Shown: positions 12,001-23,110, counted from the first letter of the stretch. The stretch: DNA of 64,000 bases from Ceratothoa steindachneri (GCA_963969495.1 OZ018323.1:84470832-84534831), one strand, 5' to 3'. Numbers and translations: made by a program. Notes: generated from the letters alone by a model not told the origin.

Positions 12001-12800
12001 ACTTAGAAATAACTGAGTTGCTCATAAATAAAAAAAAAGAAAGGGAAGCCAAACTAAGAGGAGTTTCCTCGTTCGGAGGAAGAGGTGGGCGGAGACGGGT
12101 GGATTCTTCGTCATTTCTATGAAGGACCAGCCTGAGGCAGGTCCGTCTGGCATTAGACCAGCTCGGAGGTGAGCAGCAAAAAGGTTAAACCCCAACCTCC
12201 CCACCAAGAAACAAGAAGACAACAAAAGAGAGTGGAGCCTCGAGGACTTCAGGACCACTCATTTGAAAGACTGCTGGGTGAACCACCTCCTGGGCATTTC
12301 TAAGCCTACCTATCGGAACGAGGGTAGCAACCTAGGACTTTCCTCGTTATAACCTCGAAGGCGTTGACACTACTGCACCTTGTTGGCTAATAGCCATCGG
12401 ATTTCTCGCTCATCAAAGCGTATAGATATCCATGTGAGGAGTTCTTCCTTGAAGGGGGCCACTCCAGTTCTTTTAAGATATATTGAGGGGGCAAAATCCT
12501 CAAATAGAATTGCGGTAGATTCTGGGTTGACTGCGAGAAGATGCAGAGGCTTGGCTGCCTTCGTTTTCTTTTAGCTGCTGCCTTCATTATATCATTCTGG
12601 GTGCCTCTCTGTTGATCAGCCTCTAGGTATTCGTAGGGTTCATGAGTCCTACCCTTTCCTCTGGATGAGGGTAGGTGAGGCTGGTTAGCAATTTATACGC
12701 GATGTAATGTCTCCGTTATTCCTCTTGGTCTCCAAACCTCCCTCTAGGTGGTAGCAGTCTAGCGCCACCTGGATAAAAACTATTATCTTGTCTCTTTTTT
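12001..12800 (+). other. Possible decayed LINE sequence, unproven
   Basis: Several short plus-strand frames (11910-12122, 12380-12574) separated by stops precede the second copy of the RNase H LINE. An arginine/glycine-rich patch (RGVSSFGGRGGRRR, near 12070) would fit a nucleic-acid-binding ORF1 segment, but no zinc knuckle or other defining motif is visible. I cannot assign it. Confidence 0.2.
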
Positions 12801-12804
12801 CATT

Positions 12805-12905
12805 CTACTTTCAGCCTTCTTCGATGAAGCTAGCTTCATCGTAATGCGCTTGCAGATGTCTTTTCTTTCTCTCATAGACCTGAACGACAGACATCCACTC
12901 TGTGG
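12805..12905 (+). repeat. First copy of ~100-bp direct repeat (pair with 13733-13835)
   Basis: CTTCTTCGATGAAGCTAGC... aligns with CTCCTTCAATGAAGCTAGC... at 13745, continuing through a shared CTTGCAGATG and CTGAACGAYAGA. The two lie about 930 bp apart in the same orientation. Since the second sits upstream of a LINE RT relic, the first may mark a second, more decayed LINE copy. Confidence 0.6.
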
Positions 12906-13629
12906 AGAATTACTCAATCAATCTCTGAGGCAGGATATATGAGGAAGTGTTCGAAGAGTTGCATATGGATTTCGTTAATATGGAAGAAGTCACATATTAT
13001 TGTCCACATACCGCTACGTTTTCCAGCCTGGATGTGTTCCTCTTCTCGCTTGATTCACAAGCCGACCTCAAATGAGTTGTCATTGACGATCTCCATGAAA
13101 GTAATCATTTTTCGATTCAAATATCTTTTTCTAGGCCGATGTTAATCTAAAAAATACCTAGTTGGTACTTGCATCGAGTATGGTGGCAATCATTGGTGAC
13201 GATGACTGACTTTTCGATCTAAGTCAAAGAGTTTAGGTTAGTTAATGAGGCAATTTAGCTTTCCAACACTCTTACTGGAAGCTTGGCTTCCATTCATCGA
13301 ATGTCTCTCCGTTAACTATGCCGTCATCTTTCTTAATGGCCATCTTTCTTTAATTAGGTTTCGCGTGTTTTCACTCAATCAGAAAACTCCTCTCGGAATA
13401 ATGTGATAGCCTGTCAAATGGTTTCGATATAAATTCTTACAAAACCCTCATCCCCTTCTCCAAGATGGTGGGACCACCATTTGGGACCCTGTCCTCGTGC
13501 CGGAATCTTTTACGACTACTTTGTCTACAATATCTAGATGAGATAATGCATCACCTGTATTACAAGCACGTCGATAGGTTGCTGAAGGCCTCCGATCTGA
13601 CTTCAACTCCGTAGTCAGAAACACTTCGA
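12906..13629. other. Unassigned sequence between the two repeat copies
   Basis: No recognisable coding motif. The short frame at 12939-13145 is not recognised. By position it may be LINE sequence too decayed to read. Confidence 0.3.
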
Positions 13630-14520
13630 TTACCTGTTTTCGTTGAGCAAGTTACGTTCCGCTCTCACTTCTTGCACGGAAACAACCCATGGCTAGACGA
13701 TATTCCGTAAGACATCTTATCTTTCTCTACATTCCGCCGCCAACCTCCTTCAATGAAGCTAGCGCATCGTAACGCACTTGCAGATGCTTTTTCATTCTCT
13801 CAGGCACCTGAACGATAGAGACCCACTACTTAACTGAGCGAGGTATGGCCTTTTCGAAAGTCGAGGGGGTCTAGTCATAAGTTCCACTCCATATCGGATG
13901 ATTTGCTTTGCTTTGCGAGGCTTTCTTCGCAGGCAGAATTTCAGAAAGGAGCTTGTCGATTTTGAGAGAGCCTATAACACCCCGTGACGATACTATATTA
14001 TTAATACCATCCATTCTATAGGAGTGATGAAGCATCTCGTTGTTTTTATTCTACGTTCTTTCGAGATTATCGATTCTGTAGAATGGAGGGAGGGGGATGA
14101 GGACGCTCTCCTTCCGAGCCCGTATGGCAAGAGAGAGGAGAAGATTATGAATGAAAGTGTCTTCTGTTCTGTGTCACGCTTATTGTTTTGCCGTGAAGGT
14201 CAACCTTATCTTTACCGGAGGATGCTCTCGCCATGCCCTACGTAGATAACCTTTCGATCTCTTTTGGCAAGGCTCAGATAACAACACTGGAACTCTGAAT
14301 CAAATTTGTTTCTGCATCGCGTCTTTCATATGCCGAAACGCACGGGGTTCAATTTATTTGGCCAGGACCAAAGTCATGCACATTTACAGCTTTTACGCGT
14401 ATTGCCCTCCCCTTGAGCTGGCGGACTGGAACAGATTAATTGGCTTTGTATTTGACTCAAAACTGAGCTCTAAGACACAGATTTACAACCTTAGGGCCTA
14501 TTGTACCCGCAACTGATGAT
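13630..14520 (+). pseudogene. RNase H-type LINE, copy 2 (RT region)
   Basis: Same family as the 6.5-8.8 kb relic. LSKLRSALTSCTETTHG (about 13650) parallels LNELQSTLTSCADTSPGP of copy 1. FLRRQNFRKELVDFERAYNTP (13920-13985) parallels copy 1 FLRRHHYATVFFDLDKAYDNV across RT motif A, with the catalytic DLDKAYD replaced by DFERAYN. INTIHSIGVMKHL (14005-14045) parallels METIHTMRVRGRL. Farther on, ISFGKAQITTLEL (14250-14295) and SYAETHGVQF (14325-14355) match the stretch after the YxDD box, which itself is lost. Multiple stops and shifts. It contains the second half of a 100-bp direct repeat (13733-13835). Confidence 0.75.
13733..13835 (+). repeat. Second copy of ~100-bp direct repeat
   Basis: Partner of 12805-12905; shares TGAAGCTAGC, CGTAA, GCACTTGCAGATG and CTGAACGA in order. 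Confidence 0.6.
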
Positions 14521-14849
14521 ACTCTTCTTTCTACCAATCCCTTACATTCGTGCTCTCCCTATTTCAACTATACATATTTATTAGTCGTTCGATCATTGTA
14601 TGGTTTTAGATACTTTACATTTCTGATATCTATCTTCATATACTCGATATGATTTTTTCCCGTGTTCATGTTAATTAACTGTTGAAACTGAGTTCTTTTT
14701 CAGGATTTTTCCTTCTAAAACTCACTAATACGAATAAATAGAGAAAATGTAATTAAAACAATGTCTGCTGACCAAAAGTCGCGTGCTCTCATTTATACTG
14801 ATTTATGACCTTACGACGTTCAAAACTTTCAATAATTCACGGACTAACG

Positions 14850-15235
14850 TAGAAAGGACCTTGGTGATTATATCATTCGAAAGAGAATGTAAAACAAAAT
14901 AAGGATTTCAAATTTCGTTAGTATCGGCAGAATAGTTATGAAGTTATTGCAAACAATTCCCAGTCTGACCTTGGAAGGACTTTGGCAATTATATCCTTAG
15001 AAAGAGATATAAAACGACACAATGTTTTAAAATTTCCTTAGAATCGGCCGAATGGTTATCATGCTATTGCCAAATAATTCTCCGGCTAACCTTGGGATAA
15101 CTTTGGCAAATATATCATTCGAAAGAGAATGTAAAACAACATAAGGGTCTCAAATTTCGTTAGTATCTGACGAATAGTGAGGATGTAATTGCCAAAACAA
15201 TATAATCCCCGGCATAACCTTGGGTTGTGGTTATG
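14850..15235. repeat. ~120-bp tandem repeat, about three copies, with a fourth after the minisatellite
   Basis: Units begin at ACCTTGG near 14858, 14970 and 15089. Each contains ACTTTGGCAA-type sequence, ATATCATTCGAAAGAGA, AAAACAACATAA, TTTCAAATTTCGTTAG, TCGGCCGAATAGTTAT and TATTGCCAAA. A further copy, lacking its start, resumes at 15660-15745 after the intervening GTGGTGTAG minisatellite. The array is therefore split by the minisatellite. Confidence 0.85.
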
Positions 15236-15656
15236 TAAGTGGTGCAGGTGGTGGTGGTGTAGGTGGCGGTGGAGTAGGTTGTGGTGGTGTAGGTGGTGGT
15301 GGTGTAGGTGGTGGTAGTGTAAGTGGTAGTGATGTAGGTGGTAGTGGTTTAGACGGATGGTTGCGATGGTGTAATAATAATAATAGGCATTTATAATGCG
15401 CCCTTCAGGGCTGTTAGCCCTCCCAGAGCACAGGTGGTGTAATTGGCGGTGTTGTAGGTGGTAGTGGTATAGGTGGTGGTGGTGTAGGTAGTAGTGATGT
15501 AGGTGGTGGTGGTGTAGGTGTAGGTGTTGCATGTAATGGTGTAGGTGGTTGCGGGGTATGTTGTGAGGGTGTAGGTGGTGTAGGCGTAGGTTGTGTAGGT
15601 GGTGCAGGCGGTTGTAGTGGCGTAGGTGGTGTTTGTGGTGGTGGTGTAGGTTGTGT
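15232..15656. repeat. GGTGGTGTA minisatellite, interrupted
   Basis: Imperfect repeats of TAGGTGGTGGTG and TAGGTGGTG, strongly G/T on the plus strand. The minus strand yields long frames of threonine/tyrosine, proline/threonine or histidine/leucine repeats in all three phases, the hallmark of a short tandem repeat and not of a protein. It is interrupted at about 15372-15433. Confidence 0.95.
15372..15433. repeat. ~60-bp insertion inside the minisatellite
   Basis: AATAATAATAATAGGCATTT followed by ATAATGCGCCCTTC and CCTCCCAGAGCAC is unlike the flanking repeat units, which resume on both sides. Short AATAAT...CATTTATA...GCGC sequences are common dispersed elements in marine invertebrate genomes; assignment here is by resemblance only. 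Confidence 0.45.
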
Positions 15657-15745
15657 AATTAATGATTCGAAATAGAATATAAAACAACATAATGATTTCA
15701 AATTTCGTTAGAATCAACCGAATAGTTACAATATAATTATATAAA
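15657..15745. repeat. Resumed ~120-bp repeat after minisatellite
   Basis: ATGATTCGAAATAGAATATA, AAACAACATAATGATTTC and AAATTTCGTTAGAATC match the central part of the 14.85-15.23 kb units. Confidence 0.8.
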
Positions 15746-16925
15746 CAAAAAAAAAGCAAAACGGCGACCGACTGACCGTCCGACATAGTGAGATGTAGAG
15801 TTGCCCGCGAATAGACTCGCACGCGACTAAAAATGAAGCATTTCTAAGCAGAGCAAAGGTGTTTCAACCAATTCTGAGTTAAGTGGCTTCAAAAGAAAAA
15901 GTAGCCACTCTCCTGGAATAGGATCATCTACTCAAATTGTTCACGACTTAAAATGCAATATACATTTACGATTCCAAGCTATTTCCATTTCAAACTCCAT
16001 GCTTAAAGATTTGTTTCTTAGCTTTCTGCCTTATCTGTTTCAAACAACCTGAATTTGAACTTCAGATTCGCGAAATACATATTTCATTCTGTGGGAATCT
16101 GATCTCTAATTTTATCCTCCCTCTAGCACCGAGTAGCGAACCGAACCAAAAGGCCCAAACCCCTCAAAAGGAAAGAAGAGTCGCCATTTACATTTTATTG
16201 CAATTCCTTACTGATAAGTGAAGACATCTACTAGTAATAAGAAGGAGAAAGGAGCCCATTGAGTTAAATTGGTACCTTTCTGGAGTATATAGTGAGAAGT
16301 GCTGAGAATGATGAGTTAACTGAATCAGTAAATATTTCACACCTTTTCTCTGCCTCGCTTGTTTAGATTCCCAGAAGGGAAGTGATGATAAGCAATAGTT
16401 CCTATAACTCTCGGCTCTCAAACTCGTTCGCGCATAATTGAAATTGATTATATTTATTCATTATACATACATTTGAGCTTAGCAAATTGATTGAAATTGC
16501 AATTTTTCTCACATTTAGCTCATTTCCATTAACTTCGCCTCTTTCTCGTCCATTGCTTTTTTTCTTTTTACACTGTTCTTCTCTCTTACACATTATCAGT
16601 TAAACAACTATGGACTTCTCCAAGTATTTTTAATTACTGTCATAAAAATAAGGTCAGTATTTCTTTAGAGCCACCTAGTAGGCTTTAAGGATGTTCTCTT
16701 CTCTGCTTTCAATTGTCCATTCACAATTATTTTCAAGAAAACCTTCTTATCTTTAAGAGTAGAAAATTCTTCAATTTGGTGAATTGAAAATTTTGCTCAT
16801 CTTTCATTTCCTTATTTATCGGTTCCAAGAAGGAGACCGGGTACTGTTTCAGTTGAATTGCGGCCCTCTCGAGGGCACTATAAGTGGTTCTGAGGAAATG
16901 CGCTGTTTCCTAGGTTAGGTTGATT
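15746..16925. other. No gene recognised
   Basis: No motif-bearing frames. Pyrimidine-rich at 16500-16600. Nothing repetitive found by eye. Confidence 0.4.
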
Positions 16926-17310
16926 AGGAGCGTCGAGTTTATTTGATGATTATGAGTGAGATGTTTGACGTGCAAAGACGGTTAGGTCCGTTTTTTTGTT
17001 GTTTTGTTTCATTTGATGGTTATGTGTTGTTCTCTGTGCTATGTTTTTTCGGTCAGCTACTTTGAGATCTTTAATTTTATTTGATAATTTTGAACTCTTT
17101 GACCTGTAACGAAGTTAAGTTCAGGTTTTTGGGTTTGGTGATTTTATTTGATGTTTAGGTTTTTATTTGATGCTTATGAGTTAGGACAGTTAATTGGGGT
17201 TTGTCCAATGGTCATAGGTAGTTTGTTGTGTTTAGTAGTGTCACGGAGGTTAGATCAGTTTCTTTAGTTTAAAGGATTTATTAGACGATTATGAGTTACT
17301 TGTACTGTTA
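16926..17310. repeat. Degenerate tandem repeat with TTTATTTGATG core
   Basis: TTTATTTGATGATTATGAGT and variants (CATTTGATGGTTATG, TTTATTTGATAATTTTGA, TTTATTTGATGCTTATGAGT, TTTATTAGACGATTATGAGT) recur at roughly 60-110 bp spacing, separated by G/T-rich sequence. Boundaries are vague and units poorly conserved. Confidence 0.55.
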
Positions 17311-17885
17311 TTATTCTTAGTTTAAATTTTAGTGGGGTTTTTTACATTTATGATGCTTATTATATTATTGTTTTTGTAGGATTATTTTATTGCTCATATA
17401 TACATAACAACCTAACCTCAGCTAATCTGCAGTATTAAATCCGACGGTAAAAGCTGCAAAATATTAATGTATTTCTATATCGAGTTCCCCAAACTTGGAG
17501 GGAGGGAGGAGGGGCGAATCTCACGTCAATTAATAGAACAGAAAAAAAGACGCGAAACATCGTATCATCAAGTATTTTCGATGACGCAAATATCACAGTG
17601 ATTTTCAATTCACTCTATCATCATTGACTCCCTCGTACGCGACTAACTTAGGTTTCTTGCTTTGCTTCCCCTCCGCGTACTCTTTACGCTGGGCAGTGCT
17701 GCGAGTTAATTCTAGTTCAAATAATTATTATAAAGCCAAATGACGTTTTTTAATACAAAACAGCTTCATAAATTCTAAAAAAAGATAGTAATTATTAAAT
17801 TGACCAACGCATTCCAATAATAGTCGTCCATGTCTGAAATATTCATACCACCGTTGCTGTGGCGAATTATTGGAAATCAAGATTT

Positions 17886-17960
17886 TGAGTATCCTGAATT
17901 GCAAGTTTCATTAAATACTTTATGTAGTATTGCTCGCATAATTAATCAATAGTATTTATT
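17886..17960 (+). repeat. Dispersed repeat A, copy 1
   Basis: GAGTATCCTGAATTGCAAG, TTTCATTAAATACTT, ATTGCTCGCATAATTAATCA and AGTATTTATT recur in the same order at 20110-20190 and 27445-27527. Family unknown; no coding content. Confidence 0.7.
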
Positions 17961-18164
17961 GTGCAAGAATACCAGAGCAGAATGAAAACTTCGTAAAAGT
18001 CTCTAAAAGACATGGGCATAACTTACTTTTAATTCTTTGGCCTATGCACCATCAATTCGTCAGAAAAATATGCATAAGATGGATACATTTATATATTTCA
18101 CAGTGACCCCATTTTGTGAGTCTATAGCAGACATAAAAACAGAAAAATCTATGAATTCTATTGT

Positions 18165-19020
18165 GAGGGAATTCCACGTGGAATTTCTTGTCTAGCACGG
18201 AACTTCCTTGCGTGGTAGAAGGTTCTGTTAGGCTTAAATTGGTAAGCCTAACTCTCCCCTTCCACAAGCGGTAGCCTCGAACCGCGTCCACCACGATTCA
18301 CCTTTACACGAGTTAGAATAGCCTCGGCAAGAAGATTCGAGGCCATTCGAGAGTAGAGCTGTTTCCCACTAAACCGCCCCTCGCGGGGAGAGCCTCAGAC
18401 ATATATATTACTCGTTTCCCCTGAGACAAGGACAGAGTTGAGAAGTCTCGCTCGGGCCCCAAGAAAATTCCCCTAGTTCCAAGTCAGGTGCTAACAACAA
18501 AGCAAAGTGACAGCTGAACTATTTTTGTGTATTGGAATTAACCCCAGCCAGTGAGGTAATTCCATTTAACGATCGCTACCGAGTGATTTTTCCGACTTCT
18601 CTCGTCAACTCTTGTCGGAACCCTCCTCGTTCGCCCCTCGTTTTTGGGTGGCCGGACGTTACCGCACCTCCCCCTTTTTTTGGAGAACCATCATCACTTT
18701 AACATCCCGCTCAGAAGCTTCGAGCGGCCTCGCCTCACGTACAGAAGACATCCGTGAAGCCTTACCCTGACGTCTCACCCGGAATCTTCTGTAAGCCAAC
18801 CCCCCTCCCCCTCCAGTAACCCATTTGCTTTAATTCCCCCCATTTGAATAGTCTCCTCCCGTAACACCTTAAGTTTTAACTTCATAGTCTGATTCATAAC
18901 TACAATTCTCCCCCCGCCTTCGTTCATCTGATGTAATTTTTGCCCATCATTTCTCCCATTATTTTTATGTAAATAAAATTATATTTTTGTAATGCCTCTT
19001 TAAATAACCTTGAGCTTTGC
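18165..19020. other. Possible LTR or other non-coding element, unproven
   Basis: A relatively GC-rich block without coding motifs that starts near a perfect palindrome (18170-18185) and grades into a C-rich stretch ending near a TAAATAAAATTATATT stretch at 18970. GC-rich U3/R/U5-like DNA ending in AATAAA-type sequence is compatible with a solo LTR, but no terminal dinucleotides, duplications or second copy could be fixed. A similar-looking block lies at 39370-40180. Confidence 0.25.
18170..18185. repeat. Perfect 16-bp palindrome containing CACGTG
   Basis: AATTCCACGTGGAATT reads identically on both strands, with an E-box-like CACGTG in the centre. Confidence 0.8.
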
Positions 19021-19667
19021 CATTGCCCATAATATACCTGACCTCGTTGCACTCTTATCTAGTTGTTTCGCTCGTCGAAACTCGTGGCGTTTCGTCCCTT
19101 TTGTCTGTTCGCCTTGAAGTTATCGTTTCCTCCCCCCCATAGATATAATATGGTATTGATATAATGGAATGTCCTACCATGACACATATACATTTTGTAG
19201 GTTAATAAACAGCGTTCAAAAGGTCACGATACCAATAAAAAAAGATCCCCTATATCTTCTAACTAATCTTATAATCTCGAAAAATAAGTATTTTAGATCT
19301 GTGGGAGCATCATTATCTTACGCCGCACTGAGTTGCACACACACATACATGCCTAACAAGCAAGCAAGCAGGAAGAACATCTGTTTCAGTTTCTTGTCTT
19401 ATACGGGTAAGCCAAGAAACCCATTGCGGATAGAGAGGTTATTATCATCTATTTGCTTCAGTCAACAACAGATCTATGATCGAATATGTTCCACTAAGAA
19501 GGAAAACGCATCAACAAACCCCAACAAGGGAAGGAAAAAACTCGCTTCAAATGCTTAAAACAGAGACAAGACCTAAAAACTCCACAAGAATAAGCAGTAG
19601 AACATTAAGTTTCTCCAAGACGCAGATTTCCACGTATGTATCATACAGAGAGAAATAGCAATTATTT
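19021..19667. other. No gene recognised
   Basis: The frame at 19169-19558 (plus, 129 codons) contains no recognisable motif and its composition matches the flanking non-coding DNA, so it is not called. Confidence 0.35.
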
Positions 19668-19951
19668 AACTCCCTCTCCCACTCTCTTCCAATGCCCTAC
19701 CCGTGCCCCTCCCATCCCACTTTTCTTTTCCATCTCCTCATCTCCTCTACCTCTCTTCCTCCGCTCCCTCCCTCCATCCTCCACTACCCCTCTTATCATA
19801 CAGAGATAGAGCAATTATTTAGCTCCCTCTCCCGCCCTCCCCTCCTACCCCTGCCCATGCCCCTCCCATTTCCATCTCTCATCTCCTCTACCTCTCTTTC
19901 TCCTATCCCCTTCCCTACTTCTACCCTTCCCCTACCCCTCCCCGTCACCCC

Positions 19952-20024
<73 letters not shown>
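19668..20024. repeat. Polypyrimidine tract ending in (CT)n
   Basis: 19668-19950 is C/T-rich with two imperfect direct repeats (CATACAGAGA...CAATTATTTA, then CTCCCTCTCCC) near 19645 and 19798. From 19951 to 20024 it becomes an almost pure (CT)n run with one TTT interruption. Both strands yield artefactual SLSLS or RERERE frames. Confidence 0.95.
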
Positions 20025-20026
<2 letters not shown>

Positions 20027-20109
20027 CAATGCAAGTGTTTACGAAATTTAATAATGCATTACAAAAAAAGCTGCTTCTAAATTAATTCGGGCCAGTCTTC
20101 TTGCAGCCA

Positions 20110-20190
20110 ATCGATAATTTTGCGTATCCTGAATTACATGTTTTATTCTTATGCACTTGTCATTACTCGCATACTTCAGTAATTTTATTT
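20110..20190 (+). repeat. Dispersed repeat A, copy 2
   Basis: TGCGTATCCTGAATTACATG, then CATTACTCGCATA and AATTTTATTTACC, aligned with 17886-17960. It ends shortly before the DDxD transposon relic. Confidence 0.6.
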
Positions 20191-20224
20191 ACCTACTATC
20201 CATTATAGCGGGCTTCACAATAGT

Positions 20225-20825
20225 TCTGTTGCACTCGGTTTTTTTATGCGTGATTGAAAAAGTTCCGTCAAACAAATTTAAAGTTCTACTTTTCCAGAAC
20301 GTGTTATTGGAACTTCTTTTTCATTGTGTGCCGGTGTGTCTAGATAGAAGATAAAAGAAGCGAGATCTATGCCCTTTTGCGCACGAGGAACAACAAGTTG
20401 AAATCGCCAAGTGGCACAACGTCAGCCGGAAGGACATCCACGGAGTCGCGTAGAGGCTAGAAATCGGAGAAGACCTCAAAGATCGACCTCATTAAGGCAG
20501 ACCTAAAGTTGTCAACCATTTAGCATTGAGAAAAGCCTTGGAAAGTCCTCCAAAGCTCAAAATGACTGCGCTCGCAAAGAAGGTTTCGGTGGCCACAGTA
20601 TCCAGGGCAGGCGGAGAGCAAGGCGGCAAAAGCTTGAAGTGCGTGGAGAGGCCTCTGCTCACCAACCATATGCGAAAAAAACGTAGTTGCCTATTCAATG
20701 ACTTGAAGATTCATGGCAATTGAATTCTGATTTTTCTTGATGAAAACATCTTCAAGGTCAATCCATTCATCAACATAAAGAATGATCGCTTGGTAAGATT
20801 TCACCAGGATGTTTAAATTGTAATA
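20225..20825 (+). pseudogene. DDxD (Tc1/mariner-superfamily) transposase relic, 5' half
   Basis: Reading plus, MTALAKKVSVATVSRAGGEQ (about 20562) is a helix-turn-helix-like segment; GGKSLKCVERPLLTNHM (20620) and LNDLK (about 20698) follow. ILIFLDENIFKVNPFI (20730-20775) corresponds to the first catalytic block (ILIFSDEKTFTVDPV) and keeps its aspartate. The coding match stops at VRFHQDV (about 20815). The leader at 20255-20350 also matches the leader of the minus-strand copy at 21720-21640, so both derive from one element family. No second or third catalytic block is present on this strand: the copy is truncated exactly where the inverted relative begins. Confidence 0.7.
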
Positions 20826-20829
20826 TTAA

Positions 20830-21790
20830 TTAATGTGGCCGCCATCAGCGGTAGACAAGCTCTCCAGACGAGACCTTACAGCTGTGCACACTTTTTGGAC
20901 GAAGTCCTTCCTAATGCTGGCCCTCACGCTGTTGATGGAAGACTTAAGACCGCCGATGTTACTGTGGCGGACTTTTCAAACGTTGTACTCTACATCTTCC
21001 CACACTTTTGTAGTTGAAGGAATTGAAGTCGGGTGACTGCCGCAGCCAGGGGTCCTTCGACCAGAAGTTCATATTTGACCTCAACTATTATTGCACGGAC
21101 TTGACCGTGTGGACCAGATCACCGTCCTGCTTAAAGACGTAGTCCACCTACTCCATAATTTTTCTTACCAGGACAGGTCATTTGTGGCCATGAAGTCCTT
21201 GTCATTGGCCGCGGTGAGCTTATAACCGACCAAAAGCCACACCTGTGGCTTCTTCTCGTCATTCGAAGCCACGACGCCGAGCATGATCACGAGGGCCGGG
21301 TGCATTGTCGTTGAAAGGTAGCGGACCTCATAGACGTCTTTGTCGAAGCTTACCACGCGTGCATTCTGCTTGTTGATGACCGGATCAACCGTGAAGGATT
21401 GTTCTTAAAAAAAAAGAGAATTCAATTACCACGATTCTTTAAGTCGTTGAGAACGCAACAATAGCGTTCCCGACGTTGTTCTTGCATACAATCGGTGCCT
21501 GAACGAGGTCCATATTTTAGGTCTTCCTCGTTTTAGAGCCTTTCCGCAACTCTCAGGATGGTCAATCGGCTGGCGTTGAACCGTTTGACGATGTCGGACT
21601 TGTTGTGGTCCGCACGCAGGAGCGCAGAGATCTCGATTATTTTAAATTCCAACTTGACACACTCGCACACACTGGAAAAGACGTTTTAATGACACGTTCT
21701 TGAAAAATAAAACTTTAGGGATGTTGTTAGTTCTAAGGTCTAGCTTGAAAGGCGCAAAACTAACGTCTTAGGGTTGTAAAAAAAGTGGAG
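20830..21790 (-). pseudogene. DDxD transposase relic, inverted neighbour
   Basis: On the minus strand the order is leader, then FKIIEISALLRADHNKSD (about 21640-21585, N-terminal), LNDLKNRGN (near 21440), and VVSFDKDVYEVRYLS with GVVASNDEKKPQVWLLVGYK (21360-21210). VDYVFKQDGDLVHT (about 21150-21110) contains the second catalytic aspartate. QSPDFNSFNYKS (about 21045-21010) is the third block, normally SPDLNPLDYS: the acidic residue is asparagine here. The C-terminal FVQKVCTAVRSRLE and a final ADGGHIN-like end (about 20905-20835) close the frame. Stops occur after KSVQ and elsewhere. The segment between the N-terminus and first catalytic block is shortened relative to the plus-strand copy. Confidence 0.75.
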
Positions 21791-22370
21791 TGGTTGAAGG
21801 CCAGGGAATAGAGAAACCGATAAATGGGAGTAAGGTTTTTGAATAGATAAAGGTAGTCTTTTCAGGGGTGATTCTCTAAGCGATGTAAGTTCAGAGAATC
21901 CTCGTTAGTTCACAGTTTAAAAGAAACGGTGGAGAGATGAGTTCAAGTTTGAAGGACTTGTTCCGTTCGCCCGGGAAAAGAAAAATTGTGTAATTACTTT
22001 GAGTAGCTTTGAAATTGATACCTTACCATCGAAAACTACTGGACCCTACTGTGAAGGAGAGAAACGGAATGACTCGGGAATTTTGAGGATGGAGATGTTT
22101 GCGAGGCAAGATCGAGAACAATTGTGTCTGGGACAATCTCTAAAGCAGGAAAAGGGGGGCCAGGGTGCGAGGAAGGAAACTTCAATTCCACCGCGTCCTA
22201 GGGAGTCTTGAGGCAATAAAGTAAGCACCCGTGTGCATGTGGTGCATGGGGAATAGCCCGGCGAATGCATGGTCCATTTTTCTTACAGCTTCCCCACACA
22301 CATAAGACTTTGAAACTGTCAAAGTTTTCGAAATTTAAAAGAGCATTGGAAAGTAATTGCTTTGAAGTAT
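21791..22370. other. No gene recognised
   Basis: The 70-codon plus frame at 21999-22211 and its antisense are unrecognised. No repeat evident. Confidence 0.35.
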
Positions 22371-22371
22371 T

Positions 22372-22700
22372 TTAAAGGGGAACGCGCATTTGAAAGGGGA
22401 GCAAGCATTTAAGGGGAAGGGAGCATTTCGAAGGGGGCGTGCGTTTGAAAAGGGAGCAAGCATTTGAAGGGAAAGTGAGCGTTTGAAAGGGAAGCAAGCA
22501 TTTGAAATGGGAGTGAGCGTTTGCAAGGGGACGCGCGTTTGAAAGGGGGAAAAGCATTTGAAAGGGGAGTATGCATTTGAAAGAGGGGCGCGCATTTGAA
22601 AGGGGGCGCGTTTAAAAAGGGGGCGCGCATTTGAAAGTGGGTTCGCGTTGGAAAGGCGGCACGCGTTTGAAAGGGGGGCGGTGGTTTGAAAGAGGGGTGT
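22372..22700. repeat. ~17-bp minisatellite, TTTGAAAGGGG type
   Basis: About 18-19 imperfect copies of GCATTTGAAAGGGGGAG-like units, alternating GCAAGCATTTG, GCGCGCATTTG and GTGAGCGTTTG. Minus-strand frames repeat phenylalanine-lysine/asparagine-alanine strings as a consequence. It lies just beyond the 3' end of the BEL/Pao pol relic, where a 3' UTR or LTR would be expected. Confidence 0.93.
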
Positions 22701-22869
22701 CTGATTTCAAGTTGATTTTCCTAGTCTTGAATTTCCTTAATTTTACGCTTTGCTCCCAAGGCAGCTTGCCTCTGAGGCTGTGGAGGGGTGGTAATTACGG
22801 CAACCGAGTTGCTTTCGGTTGAATCCTTTATCTTAAATTTCACATTTGTGGTAGGCTTTTCCTTACCTT

Positions 22870-23110
22870 CCTATTGCTTGAGGCTGTGGATTGAGGCCTG
22901 TCGACCCAGAATGGGTAATAAAGAGCTCAAGTGGGTAGAGTAATTTCATGGGGTGCCGTAAAACCTGACCATCCTCTCTCTTTAGGGTAATGACTCGGAC
23001 CCTGTTGTTTTCACCCAGGATTAGCTCGAGGATGCGACCCATCTGCCAGAAGGGGCCGGCCTTGGGTAGGCTGAAAATTAAAACCACGTCCTACACCTTC
23101 ACGTGATTAA
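22870..23110 (-). pseudogene. BEL/Pao pol C-terminal domain (DUF5641-like)
   Basis: On the minus strand VVLIFSLPKAGPFWQMGRIL, ELILGENNRVRVITLKREDG and VLRHPMKLLYPLEL reproduce the C-terminal domain of BEL/Pao pol, typically GDVVLIxEDNxPRxxWPLGRV followed by RVxxVRTxxGxxxRPVxKLxxLE. It is the last domain of the polyprotein and follows integrase directly, as here. The frame is open over 74 codons with upstream continuity to an RDIFQRSWVNHV-like segment. Confidence 0.85.

Noticed and set aside
15086..15822. Three overlapping minus-strand frames rich in H/L, T/Y and P/T
   Set aside because: Every phase is open across a GGTGGTGTA minisatellite; this is composition, not coding.
19692..20051. Serine/leucine-rich and arginine/glutamate-rich frames on opposite strands
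   Set aside because: Product of the (CT)n and polypyrimidine tract.
22335..22630. Three minus-strand frames rich in F, P, N and A
   Set aside because: Translations of the 17-bp minisatellite.
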